Below, one piece after another: positions 56,231 to 64,000 of a DNA stretch of 64,000 bases; the first letter of the stretch is position 1; each line of letters begins with the position of its first letter. Source of the stretch: Demequina sp. NBRC 110051. GTDB taxonomy: Bacteria; Actinomycetota; Actinomycetes; Actinomycetales; Demequinaceae. The notes beneath the pieces were generated by a model that worked only from the letters and a program-made list of their open reading frames with translations, did no database searches and was not told the DNA's origin. The DNA lies in NCBI RefSeq assembly GCF_002090055.1, contig NZ_BBRH01000011.1, positions 124,001 to 188,000 of the forward strand, given 5' to 3'. A program made the translations under genes and the position numbers.

Positions 56231-56938
56231 ATGGCTTCCCGCACTCCCCTGACAGTCGCCGATGCGTCGATGCAGACGCCTCCCGTGTCGCTCACGCGGC
56301 GTGCACGCGCGGTGAACAGGGCACTTGCGGAGGTCTATCCGGACGCGCACTGCGAACTCGATTACCAGTCGCCATTTCAGTTGCTCGTCGCCACGGTGCT
56401 GAGCGCGCAGTGCACCGACGTGCGCGTCAACCAGGTCACGCCGGCCCTCTTTGCCGCCTATCCCGACCCCGCCGCGATGGCTGGCGCCGATCGGGACGCT
56501 CTCGAGGCGCTCATCAAGCCCACCGGGTTCTACCGAGCCAAAGCGGAGTCGCTCCTGGGCCTCAGCCACGACATCGTGGAGCGTTACGACGGCGAGGTGC
56601 CGGGCCGCCTCAAGGACCTCGTGACCCTACGCGGCGTGGGCCGCAAGACCGCCAACGTGGTGCTCGGCAACGCGTTCGGGATCCCCGGCATCACGGTCGA
56701 CACCCACATGGGCCGCCTCGCCCGCCGCCTGGGGCTAACTGTGAACGAGGACCCTGTAGTGGTCGAGAAGGAGCTCATGGCGCTCATCGAGCGCAAGGAG
56801 TGGACCCTGTTCTCCCACCGCGTGATCTTCCATGGCAGGCGTCGTTGCAAGGCCCGCAAGCCCGAGTGCGGCGCGTGCGAGATCGCGGCCCTCTGCGCGA
56901 GCGCCCCCGGCGCCAAGACCCGCCCGGCCAGAGCGTAG
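56231..56938 (+). CDS. nth: Endonuclease III
   Basis: This DNA glycosylase/AP lyase removes oxidised pyrimidines. The 235-residue protein has the HhH motif [13 protein letters not shown] with catalytic Lys139, Asp157 in VDTHMGR, and the [4Fe-4S] cluster cysteines 206, 213, 216 and 222 (C-x6-C-x2-C-x5-C). ATG start. It is divergent from the crp pair, the arrangement usual in actinobacteria. Confidence 0.97.
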   Translation: MASRTPLTVADASMQTPPVSLTRRARAVNRALAEVYPDAHCELDYQSPFQLLVATVLSAQCTDVRVNQVTPALFAAYPDPAAMAGADRDALEALIKPTGFYRAKAESLLGLSHDIVERYDGEVPGRLKDLVTLRGVGRKTANVVLGNAFGIPGITVDTHMGRLARRLGLTVNEDPVVVEKELMALIERKEWTLFSHRVIFHGRRRCKARKPECGACEIAALCASAPGAKTRPARA

Positions 56939-56957
56939 CGCGAGCCGAGTACGCAGG

Positions 56958-56975
56958 CCAGCCACGGCATCCGCC
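56958..56975 (-). repeat. Dispersed motif, variant long form
   Basis: On the minus strand GGCGGATGCCGTGGCTGG differs at one base from the 18-base long form. It sits between the convergent nth and nhaA genes. Confidence 0.6.
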
Positions 56976-57054
56976 GTCCTGGCGGTGCGTTTGTCCTGCT
57001 CCAGGCGCTGAGAGGGACACCATGGTTCCCACGAGCTCAGGGGAGCCGTCGGGA

Positions 57055-58398
57055 CTAGTGCTTGTCCTCGTCCTTGACCTCGGACGGGTGCGGCAGCTCG
57101 TCGGGGTGGACGTGCTCGGCACGTGCGCCGTGGGCCTTCGCGACCTGCTGGTTGATCTCGGTCGACGTCGAGCGCTGCTCGTACAGGCGCTGGTAATGAC
57201 GGTCGCGCCACATGAGCAAGCCCGCACCGATACCGGCGGCGACGACGGACGCGAGGAGCACCGCCATCTTGACCTCGGCAACCCTCTCGCCATCGAACGA
57301 GAGTTCGCCGATCAACAGCGACACGGTAAAGCCGATTCCGGCGAGGAAGCCCACGCCGATGACGTCCCACCACGACAGGCCGCGATCAAGCCCTGCCTTC
57401 GAGATCGACGCGACGATGAAGGTCGCTAGCACGATGCCGAGAGGCTTGCCGAGCACCAGACCGATGAAGACACCCTGCGCGACGGGGTCCCCAGCCGCGG
57501 TGGTCAGCGACTCCGCGGAGATCGTGATGCCCGCGGCAAACAGCGCGAAGATCGGCACGGCCACGCCAGCCGAGATGGGGCGCCACTTGTGCTCCCAGTG
57601 CTCCGCAAGTGCGTGCTTCTCGCCCTTCGCGGCGAGCGCGGGGACCACCATGCCGAGCGCGACACCCGCGATGGTGGCGTGGACACCCGAGGCATGCATG
57701 AACGCCCATGCGGCCACGCCCAGCGGGATCAGCAGCCACCAGTGGGTGATGCGCTTGCGGGCCAGGAAGCCGAACACCGCGATGCACAGCGCCGAGGCGA
57801 TGAGCCACTGGAAGTGGACCTCCTCGGTGAAGAACACCGCGATGATGATGATCGCGAGCAGGTCGTCGACCACGGCGAGCGTGAGCAGGAACGCGCGCAG
57901 CGCGTTGGGAAGCCACTTGCCCACCACGGCGAGGACCGCGACGGCGAACGCAATATCGGTGGCCGTCGGCACCGCCCAGCCGCTCGTGGACCCGCCATCC
58001 TGCAGCACGTTGGTGAGGACGTACAGACCCGCAGGCACCGCCATGCCGCCCACGGCCGCGACGATCGGCACAATAGCCGTCGAGGGCTTGCGCAGCTCTC
58101 CCGCGACAATCTCGCGCTTGAGTTCAAGGCCCACCACGAAGAAGAAGATGGCGAGCAGGCCGTCCTTGGCCCAGTCCCCGACCGACAGGTGCAGGTGCAG
58201 CGACTCGGGTCCGAACTCGAAGTCCCTGAGCGACTCGTAGCCTCCCGACCACGCCGAGTTCGCCCACACCAGGGCGATGACGGTACCGAGCAGCAGCAGC
58301 AGTCCGCCCGCGCGCTCGGTGCGCAGAATGTCCGCGAGATTGCGCTCTGTGGACGGCGTCAGGCGGGAAAAAAGCCGGGCCGCGGGGTCTTTGGCCAT
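57055..58398 (-). CDS. nhaA: Na+/H+ antiporter NhaA
   Basis: The 447-residue antiporter has about 12 helices and the NhaA landmarks: ERAGGLLLLLGTVIALVWANS, DGLLAIFFFVVGLELKRE, ATDIAFAVAVLAVVGKWLP and the adjacent Asp pair in AVVDDLLAIIII that binds Na+. A His/Asp/Glu-rich cytosolic C-terminal tail of about 60 residues could bind metal or sense pH. The ATG has no strong ribosome site. It exchanges internal sodium for protons and suits a saline or alkaline habitat. Confidence 0.95.
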   Translation of the reverse strand: MAKDPAARLFSRLTPSTERNLADILRTERAGGLLLLLGTVIALVWANSAWSGGYESLRDFEFGPESLHLHLSVGDWAKDGLLAIFFFVVGLELKREIVAGELRKPSTAIVPIVAAVGGMAVPAGLYVLTNVLQDGGSTSGWAVPTATDIAFAVAVLAVVGKWLPNALRAFLLTLAVVDDLLAIIIIAVFFTEEVHFQWLIASALCIAVFGFLARKRITHWWLLIPLGVAAWAFMHASGVHATIAGVALGMVVPALAAKGEKHALAEHWEHKWRPISAGVAVPIFALFAAGITISAESLTTAAGDPVAQGVFIGLVLGKPLGIVLATFIVASISKAGLDRGLSWWDVIGVGFLAGIGFTVSLLIGELSFDGERVAEVKMAVLLASVVAAGIGAGLLMWRDRHYQRLYEQRSTSTEINQQVAKAHGARAEHVHPDELPHPSEVKDEDKH

Positions 58399-58500
58399 CG
58401 AGTCAGTCCATTCAGGTCTGGGTCACGGGGATGGGGTCAGCCTACCGAGCGCCATCCGTCCCCGGGGTCGGCCACAAGAACGACTCACGTCGTTGTAGGC

Positions 58501-58518
58501 GGCCGATGCCGTGGCTGG
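58501..58518 (+). repeat. Dispersed motif, long form GGCCGATGCCGTGGCTGG
   Basis: Exact 18-base copy of the long form just beyond the 3' end of glnR, without an inverted partner. A small separate stem AACGAC/GTCGTT lies about 15 bases upstream. Confidence 0.7.
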
Positions 58519-58520
58519 CT

Positions 58521-59228
58521 TTACGCCCCGGCCGCCTCGGCCGCGGCCTGCTTGGGCGACGGCGGGTCGAAGCGGTAACCCACGTTGCGTACCGTGCCGA
58601 TGAGGTGCTCGTGCTCGGCGCCCAGCTTGGCGCGCAGGCGTCGCACGTGCACGTCCACCGTGCGCGTGCCGCCGTAGTAGTCGAAGCCCCACACCTCTTG
58701 GAGCAGCTGGTCGCGCGTGTAGACGCGGCCAGGGTGCTGCATAAGGTACTTGAGGAGCTCGAACTCCTTGTAGGTGAGGTCGAGCGGCACGCCCTTGAGG
58801 CGAGCGGTGTAGCCGCCCACGTCCACCGTGAGGTCGCCCGAGGAGAACTCGGCGGCCTTCTCGAGCGGGTCCTGCTGGTTGGCGCGGCCCACGAGCAGGC
58901 GGATGCGAGCCTCGACCTCGGCGGGCACGGCATCGGCCAGCACCACGTCGTCGGCGCCCCAGTCGGCGTTCACAATGGACAGCCCGCCCTCGCGCAACAC
59001 CAGCAGCAGCGGCACCGACACGCCCGTCACCTGGACGAGCTTGCAGTTGTTGCGTGCCTCGGCGAGGTCGTGGCGACCGTCGATGATGATCACGTCCGCA
59101 TCGAAGGCATCGAGCATCGCCTGCGGGTCCGGGGGCAACGCTCGCGTCCGATGCGCGAGCAGCCCGAGGGCAGGCAACACCTCCGTTGCCCCATCAGGGG
59201 ACGGGGTGAGGACGAGCAGGTCTGCCAC
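58521..59228 (-). CDS. glnR: GlnR-type orphan response regulator
   Basis: The 235-residue OmpR/PhoB-type regulator should control nitrogen assimilation. The N-terminus ([20 protein letters not shown]) and receiver domain [16 protein letters not shown] match actinobacterial GlnR, which lacks the full phosphorylation pocket and a partner kinase. The winged helix reads [20 protein letters not shown] and [19 protein letters not shown] at 59228 follows GGAGG by six bases; the ATG at 59252 lies upstream of that site. No histidine kinase is nearby, as expected. Confidence 0.85.
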   Translation of the reverse strand: MADLLVLTPSPDGATEVLPALGLLAHRTRALPPDPQAMLDAFDADVIIIDGRHDLAEARNNCKLVQVTGVSVPLLLVLREGGLSIVNADWGADDVVLADAVPAEVEARIRLLVGRANQQDPLEKAAEFSSGDLTVDVGGYTARLKGVPLDLTYKEFELLKYLMQHPGRVYTRDQLLQEVWGFDYYGGTRTVDVHVRRLRAKLGAEHEHLIGTVRNVGYRFDPPSPKQAAAEAAGA

Positions 59229-59285
59229 ACGCCACCTCCGTTCGGCCATCACTCTAGCGGCGCATTCGATGAGACACTAACCCCC

Positions 59286-60020
59286 ATGAATCCCACGTCA
59301 CGTGTGTCGATCACGGCCGTGAGCGCCGCCATCGTCGCCGCAACGGGATTTCTGGGACCGCGCTGGCTGGGACTCGGCGTCGCCGCGTGCATCGTCCTGT
59401 TCGCCTCTGGGTGGCCCGAGCTCACGCGCGTCCCGCACCGTCGCGTGAGCGCGGGCGTGATCGGCATCGGTGGACTACTCGCCCTCGGCACCGTGGTGAT
59501 CGGCGAGAACGAGCCGTACCTGCGCTACATGGTGATCGCGATCGCGACCATCGTGATCGCCTCGCTCGCGACGGAGATCTTTGTGCCGTCTCCCGCGGGT
59601 CGTGCGGCTGGAGCCGTCGCCTCGACGGCCGCGGGGGGCACCATCGCCGCCACCGGAGCGGCCTGGCTCGCGGCCGGGCGCACCCTGGGCGCGGAGGATC
59701 TGGTCGTGGCGTCAGCCGCGGCCGTCGCCCTCGCCGCGGTCGGCTCTGTCCTGACCCACCACTCCACGGTCAACGCCACCTTGGCGTTCGTGCTGGGCAT
59801 CGGTGCCGGCACGGGGCTGGGATATCTGTTCGGCTCCATGCCCTGGTACGCGGGGACGCTCGTGGGTGGTGTGGGCGCCGCCTCGGTTGTCCTGATGAAC
59901 GAGCTCGCGCGGCGCGAACCGCCGGCGACATCGCTGTGGGCGGGAATAGCGTCCGGCATCACGCCCGTTCTGGCGGTAGGCGCCCTTGTCTACCTGGGCG
60001 GCAAGCTTCTGGTCGGTTAG
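59286..60020 (+). CDS. Hypothetical polytopic membrane protein
   Basis: The 244-residue protein is not recognised beyond its topology: about eight helices, Ala/Gly/Val-rich, with short loops (WPELTRVPHRR, FVPSPAG, NELARREPP). It is divergent from glnR (57 bases apart) and precedes the thioredoxin-like gene by 27 bases on the same strand, so it may head an operon with the thioredoxin-like and DUF4395 genes. Confidence 0.7.
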   Translation: MNPTSRVSITAVSAAIVAATGFLGPRWLGLGVAACIVLFASGWPELTRVPHRRVSAGVIGIGGLLALGTVVIGENEPYLRYMVIAIATIVIASLATEIFVPSPAGRAAGAVASTAAGGTIAATGAAWLAAGRTLGAEDLVVASAAAVALAAVGSVLTHHSTVNATLAFVLGIGAGTGLGYLFGSMPWYAGTLVGGVGAASVVLMNELARREPPATSLWAGIASGITPVLAVGALVYLGGKLLVG

Positions 60021-60047
60021 TTCGGCCCCGCAGATACAAGGACCCCC

Positions 60048-60482
60048 GTGCTCGTCAAGATTCTTCTCATTGCCGCGCTGCTCGCGCTCACCTCGCTGGC
60101 CTATTGGTGGTGGCAGCGCCGCCAGGGCACCGTGCGTGAGGTCAAACGCGCAGGCGCCCTCACCAGCGAGCAGATCGGCGCCCAACGGGGCTATTACGCC
60201 ACCTTCGTGCAGTTCTCCACACCCATGTGCTCCAAGTGCCCCGGCACCGCGCGGCTGCTGAAGCAGGTCGCGGGCGAACAGGACCACGTCGCCCACGTCG
60301 AGGTCGACGCCTCCGTGCGGCTCGACCTGGCCCGCGACCTCAGCGTCATGCGCACCCCCACCACGCTGGTGCTCGACGGCGACGGCACCATCGTCGCCCG
60401 CATGGATGGCGCCCCCACGGTGGACCAGGCGCGCGCCGCCCTCGCGACGGTGCGCTCCGAGGGCACCGAGTACACGATCTAG
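60048..60482 (+). CDS. Membrane-anchored thioredoxin-like protein
   Basis: The 144-residue protein has an N-terminal hydrophobic helix (1-22) and a thioredoxin fold with Cys61 and Cys64 in PMCSKCPGTARLL and the cis-Pro loop MRTPTTLVLDGDG. The CSKC redox motif differs from CGPC. GTG start. The next gene encodes a DUF4395 protein, a common partner of such thioredoxins, suggesting a membrane thiol-exchange function. Confidence 0.83.
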   Translation: MLVKILLIAALLALTSLAYWWWQRRQGTVREVKRAGALTSEQIGAQRGYYATFVQFSTPMCSKCPGTARLLKQVAGEQDHVAHVEVDASVRLDLARDLSVMRTPTTLVLDGDGTIVARMDGAPTVDQARAALATVRSEGTEYTI

Positions 60483-60503
60483 ACTCCTGCCAGGAGGAAC
60501 ACC

Positions 60504-60956
60504 ATGACCGCTACCGCCCACGCCCAGGACATTCAGATCGACCCGCGCGGCTACCGCTTTGGCGCCGCCGTCACGCTCGCCGTGGCGCTCATCGCGGTGC
60601 TGCTCGGCTCCGACGCCGGCCTCATGCCCATGGCGATCCTGGTGCTGATGTTCCTGCCCGGAGCGATCGTGGGCCCGCAGGCGACCGTGCAGTCGTGGCT
60701 GTTCAAGCGGCTCATCCGCGCCCGCCTGACCCCGCCCACCGAGACCGAGTCGTTCCGCCCGCCGCGCTTCGCCCAGCAGATGGGCCTCGCGATGTCCGCG
60801 CTCGCGCTCGTCTTCGGGCTGCTCGACGTCGCCGCCGGCTTCTACGTGTTCGGCGTGCTGGTGCTCATTGCGTCATTCCTCAACGCCGTGTTCGGCTTCT
60901 GCCTGGGCTGCGAGATCTACCTCGCCGTCAAGAAGGCGACCACGCGCGCGGCGTAG
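60504..60956 (+). CDS. DUF4395 membrane protein
   Basis: The 150-residue protein has about four helices and the DUF4395 features: an N-terminal DPRGYRFGAAVT, the VGPQATVQSWLFKRL region and a C-terminal FCLGCEIYL with two cysteines three apart. That Cys pair beside a thioredoxin-like neighbour suggests a redox role. Start ATG follows CAGGAGGA. It is 21 bases after the thioredoxin-like gene. Confidence 0.82.
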   Translation: MTATAHAQDIQIDPRGYRFGAAVTLAVALIAVLLGSDAGLMPMAILVLMFLPGAIVGPQATVQSWLFKRLIRARLTPPTETESFRPPRFAQQMGLAMSALALVFGLLDVAAGFYVFGVLVLIASFLNAVFGFCLGCEIYLAVKKATTRAA

Positions 60957-61006
60957 GCCGGGACGTTCAGCCCGGCCGTCGCATCGGCCGTACTAGTATT
61001 GCCGCC

Positions 61007-61117
61007 ATGACTGCACTGGAAGCCGTCTTCACCGTCCTCGCCGTGTTGGCCTTCGGCGGTGCCGCCTGGACGTGCGGCATCGTGGGCTGGCGCCTGCTGA
61101 AGAGCCCGCAGCGTTGA
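61007..61117 (+). CDS. Small single-helix membrane protein
   Basis: A 36-residue frame starts MTALEAVFTVLAVLAFGGAA, is one hydrophobic helix and ends in the basic LLKSPQR. Its stop overlaps the TTG of the next gene (TTGA), which supports translation and coupling. A copy of the dispersed 9-mer lies at 60981 just ahead of it. Function unknown; support is from position and composition only. Confidence 0.5.
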   Translation: MTALEAVFTVLAVLAFGGAAWTCGIVGWRLLKSPQR

Positions 61118-61644
61118 GTTTCGTCATCCCTGACGACCTCGCGCCCGAGGCCTACCCCCTCGCGTGGCTCGTGGGCCGCTGGACGGGCCACGGCGAGATC
61201 GAGTACCCCGGCATCCCCAAGGCGGAGATCGTCCAGGACATCGTCTTCGACCACGACGGCGGGCCCTACCTGACGTACTCGTGCACCACGCGTCTGCGCG
61301 GCACCGAGGACGAGCCTGGCGTGGTCTGGGCCGTCGAGTCCGGCTTCTGGCGCGTCGCGCCGTCCGCCCCCGAGGGCGTGACCCTCCAGGACTACCAGCA
61401 CCCGCTCGAGATCGTCATGTCGGACGCCTCGGGCCTGCTCACTTGCTACATGGGCGCCGTGGGCAACGGCCGCATCGACATGGCGACGCGCTTCGCGGCG
61501 GCCACCGAGACGGGCCCCGAGGTCCGCGGCGCCACGCGCATGTACGGGCTGGTCGAGGGCGAGCTGATGTGGGCGTGGGATCTCGCCGCGTTCGGCCAGG
61601 AGTTGCAGTCGTACATGAGCGCCCGCCTCAAGCGCGCTCAGTAG
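61114..61644 (+). CDS. Nitrobindin-like FABP-family protein
   Basis: The 176-residue beta-barrel protein carries the nitrobindin signature LVGRWTGHGEIEYP near its start and FWRVAP and MYGLVEGELMWAWD later. Nitrobindins bind haem and isomerise peroxynitrite, using a C-terminal His as axial ligand. Here the aligned tail reads LQSYMSARLKR with Tyr where I expect His, so haem binding may be altered or lost. The TTG at 61114, overlapping the previous stop, is chosen; an ATG at 61072 would fall inside that gene. Confidence 0.8.
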   Translation: MSFVIPDDLAPEAYPLAWLVGRWTGHGEIEYPGIPKAEIVQDIVFDHDGGPYLTYSCTTRLRGTEDEPGVVWAVESGFWRVAPSAPEGVTLQDYQHPLEIVMSDASGLLTCYMGAVGNGRIDMATRFAAATETGPEVRGATRMYGLVEGELMWAWDLAAFGQELQSYMSARLKRAQ

Positions 61645-61653
61645 GAATCCACG

Positions 61654-62823
61654 ATGGACGCCACGCGTTCCGACACCATGACCTCTCCCCTCTTGTCCCG
61701 TCACGGCGCCGTCCCCGACACCGCGGCCGATGCCGCTGTCGCCTGGCACTACGGCGACCCGACCGCCGAGCAGCGCGCCCTCACCGCCGGGCGCGCCGTG
61801 GTCGACCAGTCGCACCTGGGCATCGTGACCGTCACCGGCCCCGACCGCCTCACGTGGCTCGACTCGCTGTGCACGCAGGCCGTGGGTCGGCTCGCTCCCG
61901 GCGAGTCCAGTGAGCTCATGATCCTGTCCCCCCAGGGACGCATCGAGCACGTCGCGGGCGCTGTCGACGACGGCGAGACCACGTGGCTCATCACCGAGAC
62001 CGCCCACGAGTTGGCCACCTTCCTCGACCGCATGCGCTTCATGCTGCGCGTCGAGGTGACCAATGCCACGGCCGAGTGGGCCGCGCTCGGCGAGGCCGTC
62101 CGCGCCCCCGCTTCCGAGGGTGAACCCGTCACGTGGGTCGACCCGTGGCCCGGGATCGCGGAGGGTGGCACCACCTACGCCGCCGACCCCGCCTCGCACC
62201 CCGGTACCGAGCGGGCCTGGCGCCTGGTGCTGGTGCCGCGCGGCTCGCTCGAGGCCGAGGTCGACGCCCGTCTCGAGGCCGGCTGGACTCTTGCGGGCAC
62301 GTGGGCGAGCGAGGCCGAGCGCATCGCCGCCTACCGTCCCCGCGCCGCCTATGAGGTCGACGCGACCACGCTGCCCCACGAGTTGGACTGGCTGCGCACC
62401 GCCGTGCATCTGCACAAGGGTTGCTACCGCGGCCAGGAGACCGTCGCGAAGGTCCACAACGTGGGACGCCCGCCGCGCCGGCTCACCATGCTCCACCTCG
62501 ACGGCTCGGCGCACACGCTGCCCGAGCGCGGCGCGCCCGTCATGCTCGGAGACGGCGAGGCCGCCAAGGAGGTGGGCCGCGTCACCTCGGTGGCACGCCA
62601 CCACGAGTACGGCCCGGTGGCGCTCGCGGTGCTCAAGCGCTCCGTCGACCCGTCCGCGACGCTGACCGTCGCCTCCGACGGAGGGGTGCTGGCGGCGAGC
62701 CAGGAACTCATCGTCAATTCACACGGCTTCTCCGCCGACCGCCCCGACAAGCCCGGCCCCACCATGAAGGGCCTACTCATGGGCAAGGGCTGCGCCGCCG
62801 ACGGCGGCGACATGCCCGTCTGA
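61654..62823 (+). CDS. ygfZ: Folate-binding YgfZ/GcvT-like protein
   Basis: This 389-residue tetrahydrofolate-dependent protein aids iron-sulfur enzyme maintenance (YgfZ/CAF17/Iba57 family). The diagnostic HKGCYRGQE is near residue 254, with PRAAYEVD and LDWLRTAVH before it and a GcvT-type barrel domain after. The conserved Cys is present. It is nine bases after the nitrobindin-like gene, the usual actinobacterial pair. A long-form dispersed motif lies at 62838. Confidence 0.9.
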   Translation: MDATRSDTMTSPLLSRHGAVPDTAADAAVAWHYGDPTAEQRALTAGRAVVDQSHLGIVTVTGPDRLTWLDSLCTQAVGRLAPGESSELMILSPQGRIEHVAGAVDDGETTWLITETAHELATFLDRMRFMLRVEVTNATAEWAALGEAVRAPASEGEPVTWVDPWPGIAEGGTTYAADPASHPGTERAWRLVLVPRGSLEAEVDARLEAGWTLAGTWASEAERIAAYRPRAAYEVDATTLPHELDWLRTAVHLHKGCYRGQETVAKVHNVGRPPRRLTMLHLDGSAHTLPERGAPVMLGDGEAAKEVGRVTSVARHHEYGPVALAVLKRSVDPSATLTVASDGGVLAASQELIVNSHGFSADRPDKPGPTMKGLLMGKGCAADGGDMPV

Positions 62824-62837
62824 CGTCTCTCGCTTAG

Positions 62838-62855
62838 CCGGCCACGGCATCGGCC
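62838..62855 (-). repeat. Dispersed motif, long form GGCCGATGCCGTGGCCGG
   Basis: On the minus strand, an exact 18-base long form 15 bases after the ygfZ stop, with no inverted partner. Confidence 0.7.
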
Positions 62856-62874
62856 CGTCGGTTTGGCCCACGCC

Positions 62875-62890
62875 TGTGACGGGTGTCACC
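62875..62890. promoter_or_regulatory. Crp/GlxR-like site upstream of the toxin-antitoxin genes
   Basis: TGTGACGGGTGTCACC fits TGTGA-N6-TCAC(A), 115 bases before the antitoxin start. Further TGTGAC and GTCACA half-sites lie in the next 65 bases. Confidence 0.45.
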
Positions 62891-63004
62891 TCATGTGACT
62901 TCTGGGGGCATCACGGGCGTCGCACCCGTCACATCTGCCCCAAGCGTGAGCCAAACCGACGCGGGTTCCCGCGAGCGTGCGGCACACGGCGTTACCGTGA
63001 TCAC

Positions 63005-63265
63005 ATGGAGATGACAGTGACGGAGCTGCGTAAGTCGCTCACGCGCGCGCTGGAGGCGGCCAAGGACGGCGAGGATGTCGTCATCACCGAGCGCGGAGTC
63101 CCGGTCGCGCGCCTGGGTGGCGTGGAGTCCGCGTCGCTGTTGGCCAAGCTCGAGGCAGACGGCGTTCTCACCCCGCCCGCCGAGTCCCGCGCCGTGCCCC
63201 GCCTGCCACAGGCCGAGGCGGCCAAGGACGCGCTATCGAGCCTGCTCGGCCGGCTCAGGAGGTAG
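63005..63265 (+). CDS. Type II antitoxin, Phd/YefM-like
   Basis: The 86-residue protein has a prevent-host-death-type DNA-binding N-terminus (MTVTELRKSLTRALEAAKDGEDVVITERGVPVARL) and a C-terminal toxin-binding tail. It is three bases before the PIN toxin gene. Antitoxins of this kind bind the promoter with the toxin. The ATG at 63005 is chosen; an in-frame start at 62876 would add 43 atypical residues. Confidence 0.88.
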   Translation: MEMTVTELRKSLTRALEAAKDGEDVVITERGVPVARLGGVESASLLAKLEADGVLTPPAESRAVPRLPQAEAAKDALSSLLGRLRR

Positions 63266-63268
63266 CGC

Positions 63269-63700
63269 GTGTCCGTCGTCTATTTCGACACGTCCGCGCT
63301 CGTGAAGCTGTGCGTGCTCGAGACCGGCACACCCCTCGCGGTCGCGCTGTGGCGGGAGGCCGATGCCGTGGTCACCTCCCGTATCGCCGACGCCGAGGTG
63401 AGGTCTGTGTTGGCGGCCGCGGAGCGCATCGGCCGTATCGACGCGGCCCCCGCCGCGCAAGCCCGCGAGCGCTGGGACGAGCTGTGGCCGTCGCTGGCCA
63501 AGATCGAGGTCAGCCCGGCGCTGATGGACCACGCGGCTGCGCTGGCGGACCGTCGTCCTCTGCGCGCCGGGGACGCGACGCACCTGGCAAGCGCGCTCAC
63601 GTTGATGTCGGCTGGGCTGGTGATGGCAGCCTGGGACCGGCGCCTTGTGGCGGCCGCGCGGGCCGAGGGCCTCACTGTCCTGCCCCCTACACTGGCCTGA
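63269..63700 (+). CDS. vapC: VapC-like PIN-domain ribonuclease toxin
   Basis: The 143-residue PIN nuclease has all four acidic metal-binding residues: Asp7 (YFDTSALVKL), Glu43 (DAEVRS), Asp102 (RAGDATHLASA) and Asp123 (AWDRRL), so it should be active. Family members cut tRNA or rRNA and are held inactive by the antitoxin. GTG start three bases after the antitoxin stop, translationally coupled. It carries a dispersed 14-base motif at 63358-63371. Confidence 0.92.
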   Translation: MSVVYFDTSALVKLCVLETGTPLAVALWREADAVVTSRIADAEVRSVLAAAERIGRIDAAPAAQARERWDELWPSLAKIEVSPALMDHAAALADRRPLRAGDATHLASALTLMSAGLVMAAWDRRLVAAARAEGLTVLPPTLA

Positions 63701-63729
63701 GCCCCGTTCCCGCGCCTTCCGGAGGACCC

Positions 63730-64000
63730 GTGCTCGACTCCCTGCAGAACCTGATTCTGATGGTGCTCTCCGTCGCCGTGTTCGCCGCCTCCGTGTGGGG
63801 GCTGATCGACGCGCTGCGCTACCCCGACTCGTCGTACCAGGCGGCCGGCAAGCAGTCGCGCATGCTGTGGGGCATCCTGCTGGGGGCCGCAACGCTGGTG
63901 TCGTTCCTGTCTCTCGGCGGGGGCGGTGTGCTGGGCTTGCTCGGCATCGCGGCGATCGTGATCGTGCTGCTGTACTTCGTCGACGTGAAGCCGAAATTGC
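63730..64000 (+). CDS. DUF2516 membrane protein (3' end outside window)
   Basis: The first 90 residues of a small actinobacterial membrane protein. GTG follows GGAGG by five bases. Helices at about 3-27 and 48-80 flank the loop DALRYPDSSYQAAGKQSR, typical of DUF2516, and the visible end reads YFVDVKPKL. Function unknown. The window ends inside the gene. Confidence 0.8.
   Translation, partial: MLDSLQNLILMVLSVAVFAASVWGLIDALRYPDSSYQAAGKQSRMLWGILLGAATLVSFLSLGGGGVLGLLGIAAIVIVLLYFVDVKPKL

Overview
The window is a high-GC actinobacterial chromosome segment. GC-ending codons dominate, starts are ATG or GTG behind GGAGG-type ribosome sites, and the proteins include GlnR, a DUF2516 protein, an actinobacterial FABP/nitrobindin-like protein and a small bacterial SRP RNA. 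The content fits a plant-polysaccharide-degrading member of the Micrococcales (Cellulomonas/Demequina-like), but the genus cannot be fixed from this sequence. No prophage, insertion sequence or CRISPR array was seen.

Layout. 1-4.4 kb: the end of a zinc-finger, membrane-spanning surface protein cut by the left edge, a DJ-1/PfpI protein and a Bcr/CflA-type exporter. 4.8-11.1 kb: a leftward alpha-glucoside operon (GH13 alpha-glucosidase, binding lipoprotein, two permeases) and its LacI regulator, with matching operators at both promoters. 11.2-14.2 kb: upp, tadA, a FUSC-like membrane protein, tRNA-Ser(CGA) and a LOR-family gene. 14.6-20.4 kb: a 1913-residue secreted enzyme that fuses a rhamnogalacturonan acetylesterase to a family 11 rhamnogalacturonan lyase. 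21-33.9 kb: an arabinan/arabino-oligosaccharide locus (GH127, LacI regulator, YesL-like protein, two GH43, an ABC importer, GH27, GH51), with three copies of a shared operator-like motif. 34-42.7 kb: housekeeping genes (LytR_C protein, tRNA-Ser(GGA), SRP RNA, Zn alcohol dehydrogenase, dnaX, recR) plus two TetR regulators and an ABC-2 exporter. 42.9-49.3 kb: lysC (with an internal beta-subunit start) and asd, then the xylose genes xylR-xylA-xylB. 49.4-64 kb: GNAT, tRNA-Pro(CGG), metallophosphoesterase, class A PBP, a 50-codon small gene, RidA, a Crp regulator, nth, nhaA, glnR, thioredoxin-like and DUF4395 proteins, nitrobindin-like protein, ygfZ, a type II toxin-antitoxin pair and a truncated DUF2516 gene.

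How the genes work together. The pectin side-chain systems are complementary. The secreted lyase/esterase attacks the rhamnogalacturonan I backbone, a membrane-anchored GH43 cuts arabinan outside the cell, and an ABC importer brings the oligomers in. Cytosolic GH43, GH51, GH127 and GH27 enzymes then finish the job. Xylose and alpha-glucosides have their own regulated cassettes. Crp-type palindromes (TGTGA-N6-TCACC) lie before the lyase, the alcohol dehydrogenase and the toxin-antitoxin genes, and a Crp-family gene is in the window.

Most notable is a 9-mer, GGCCGATGC, found 36 times by eye (about two expected), almost equally on both strands. It is concentrated between genes, often as inverted pairs that form terminator-like hairpins, and it has a longer form GGCCGATGCCGTGGCYGG. 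Its behaviour resembles the DNA uptake sequences of Neisseria and Pasteurellaceae.
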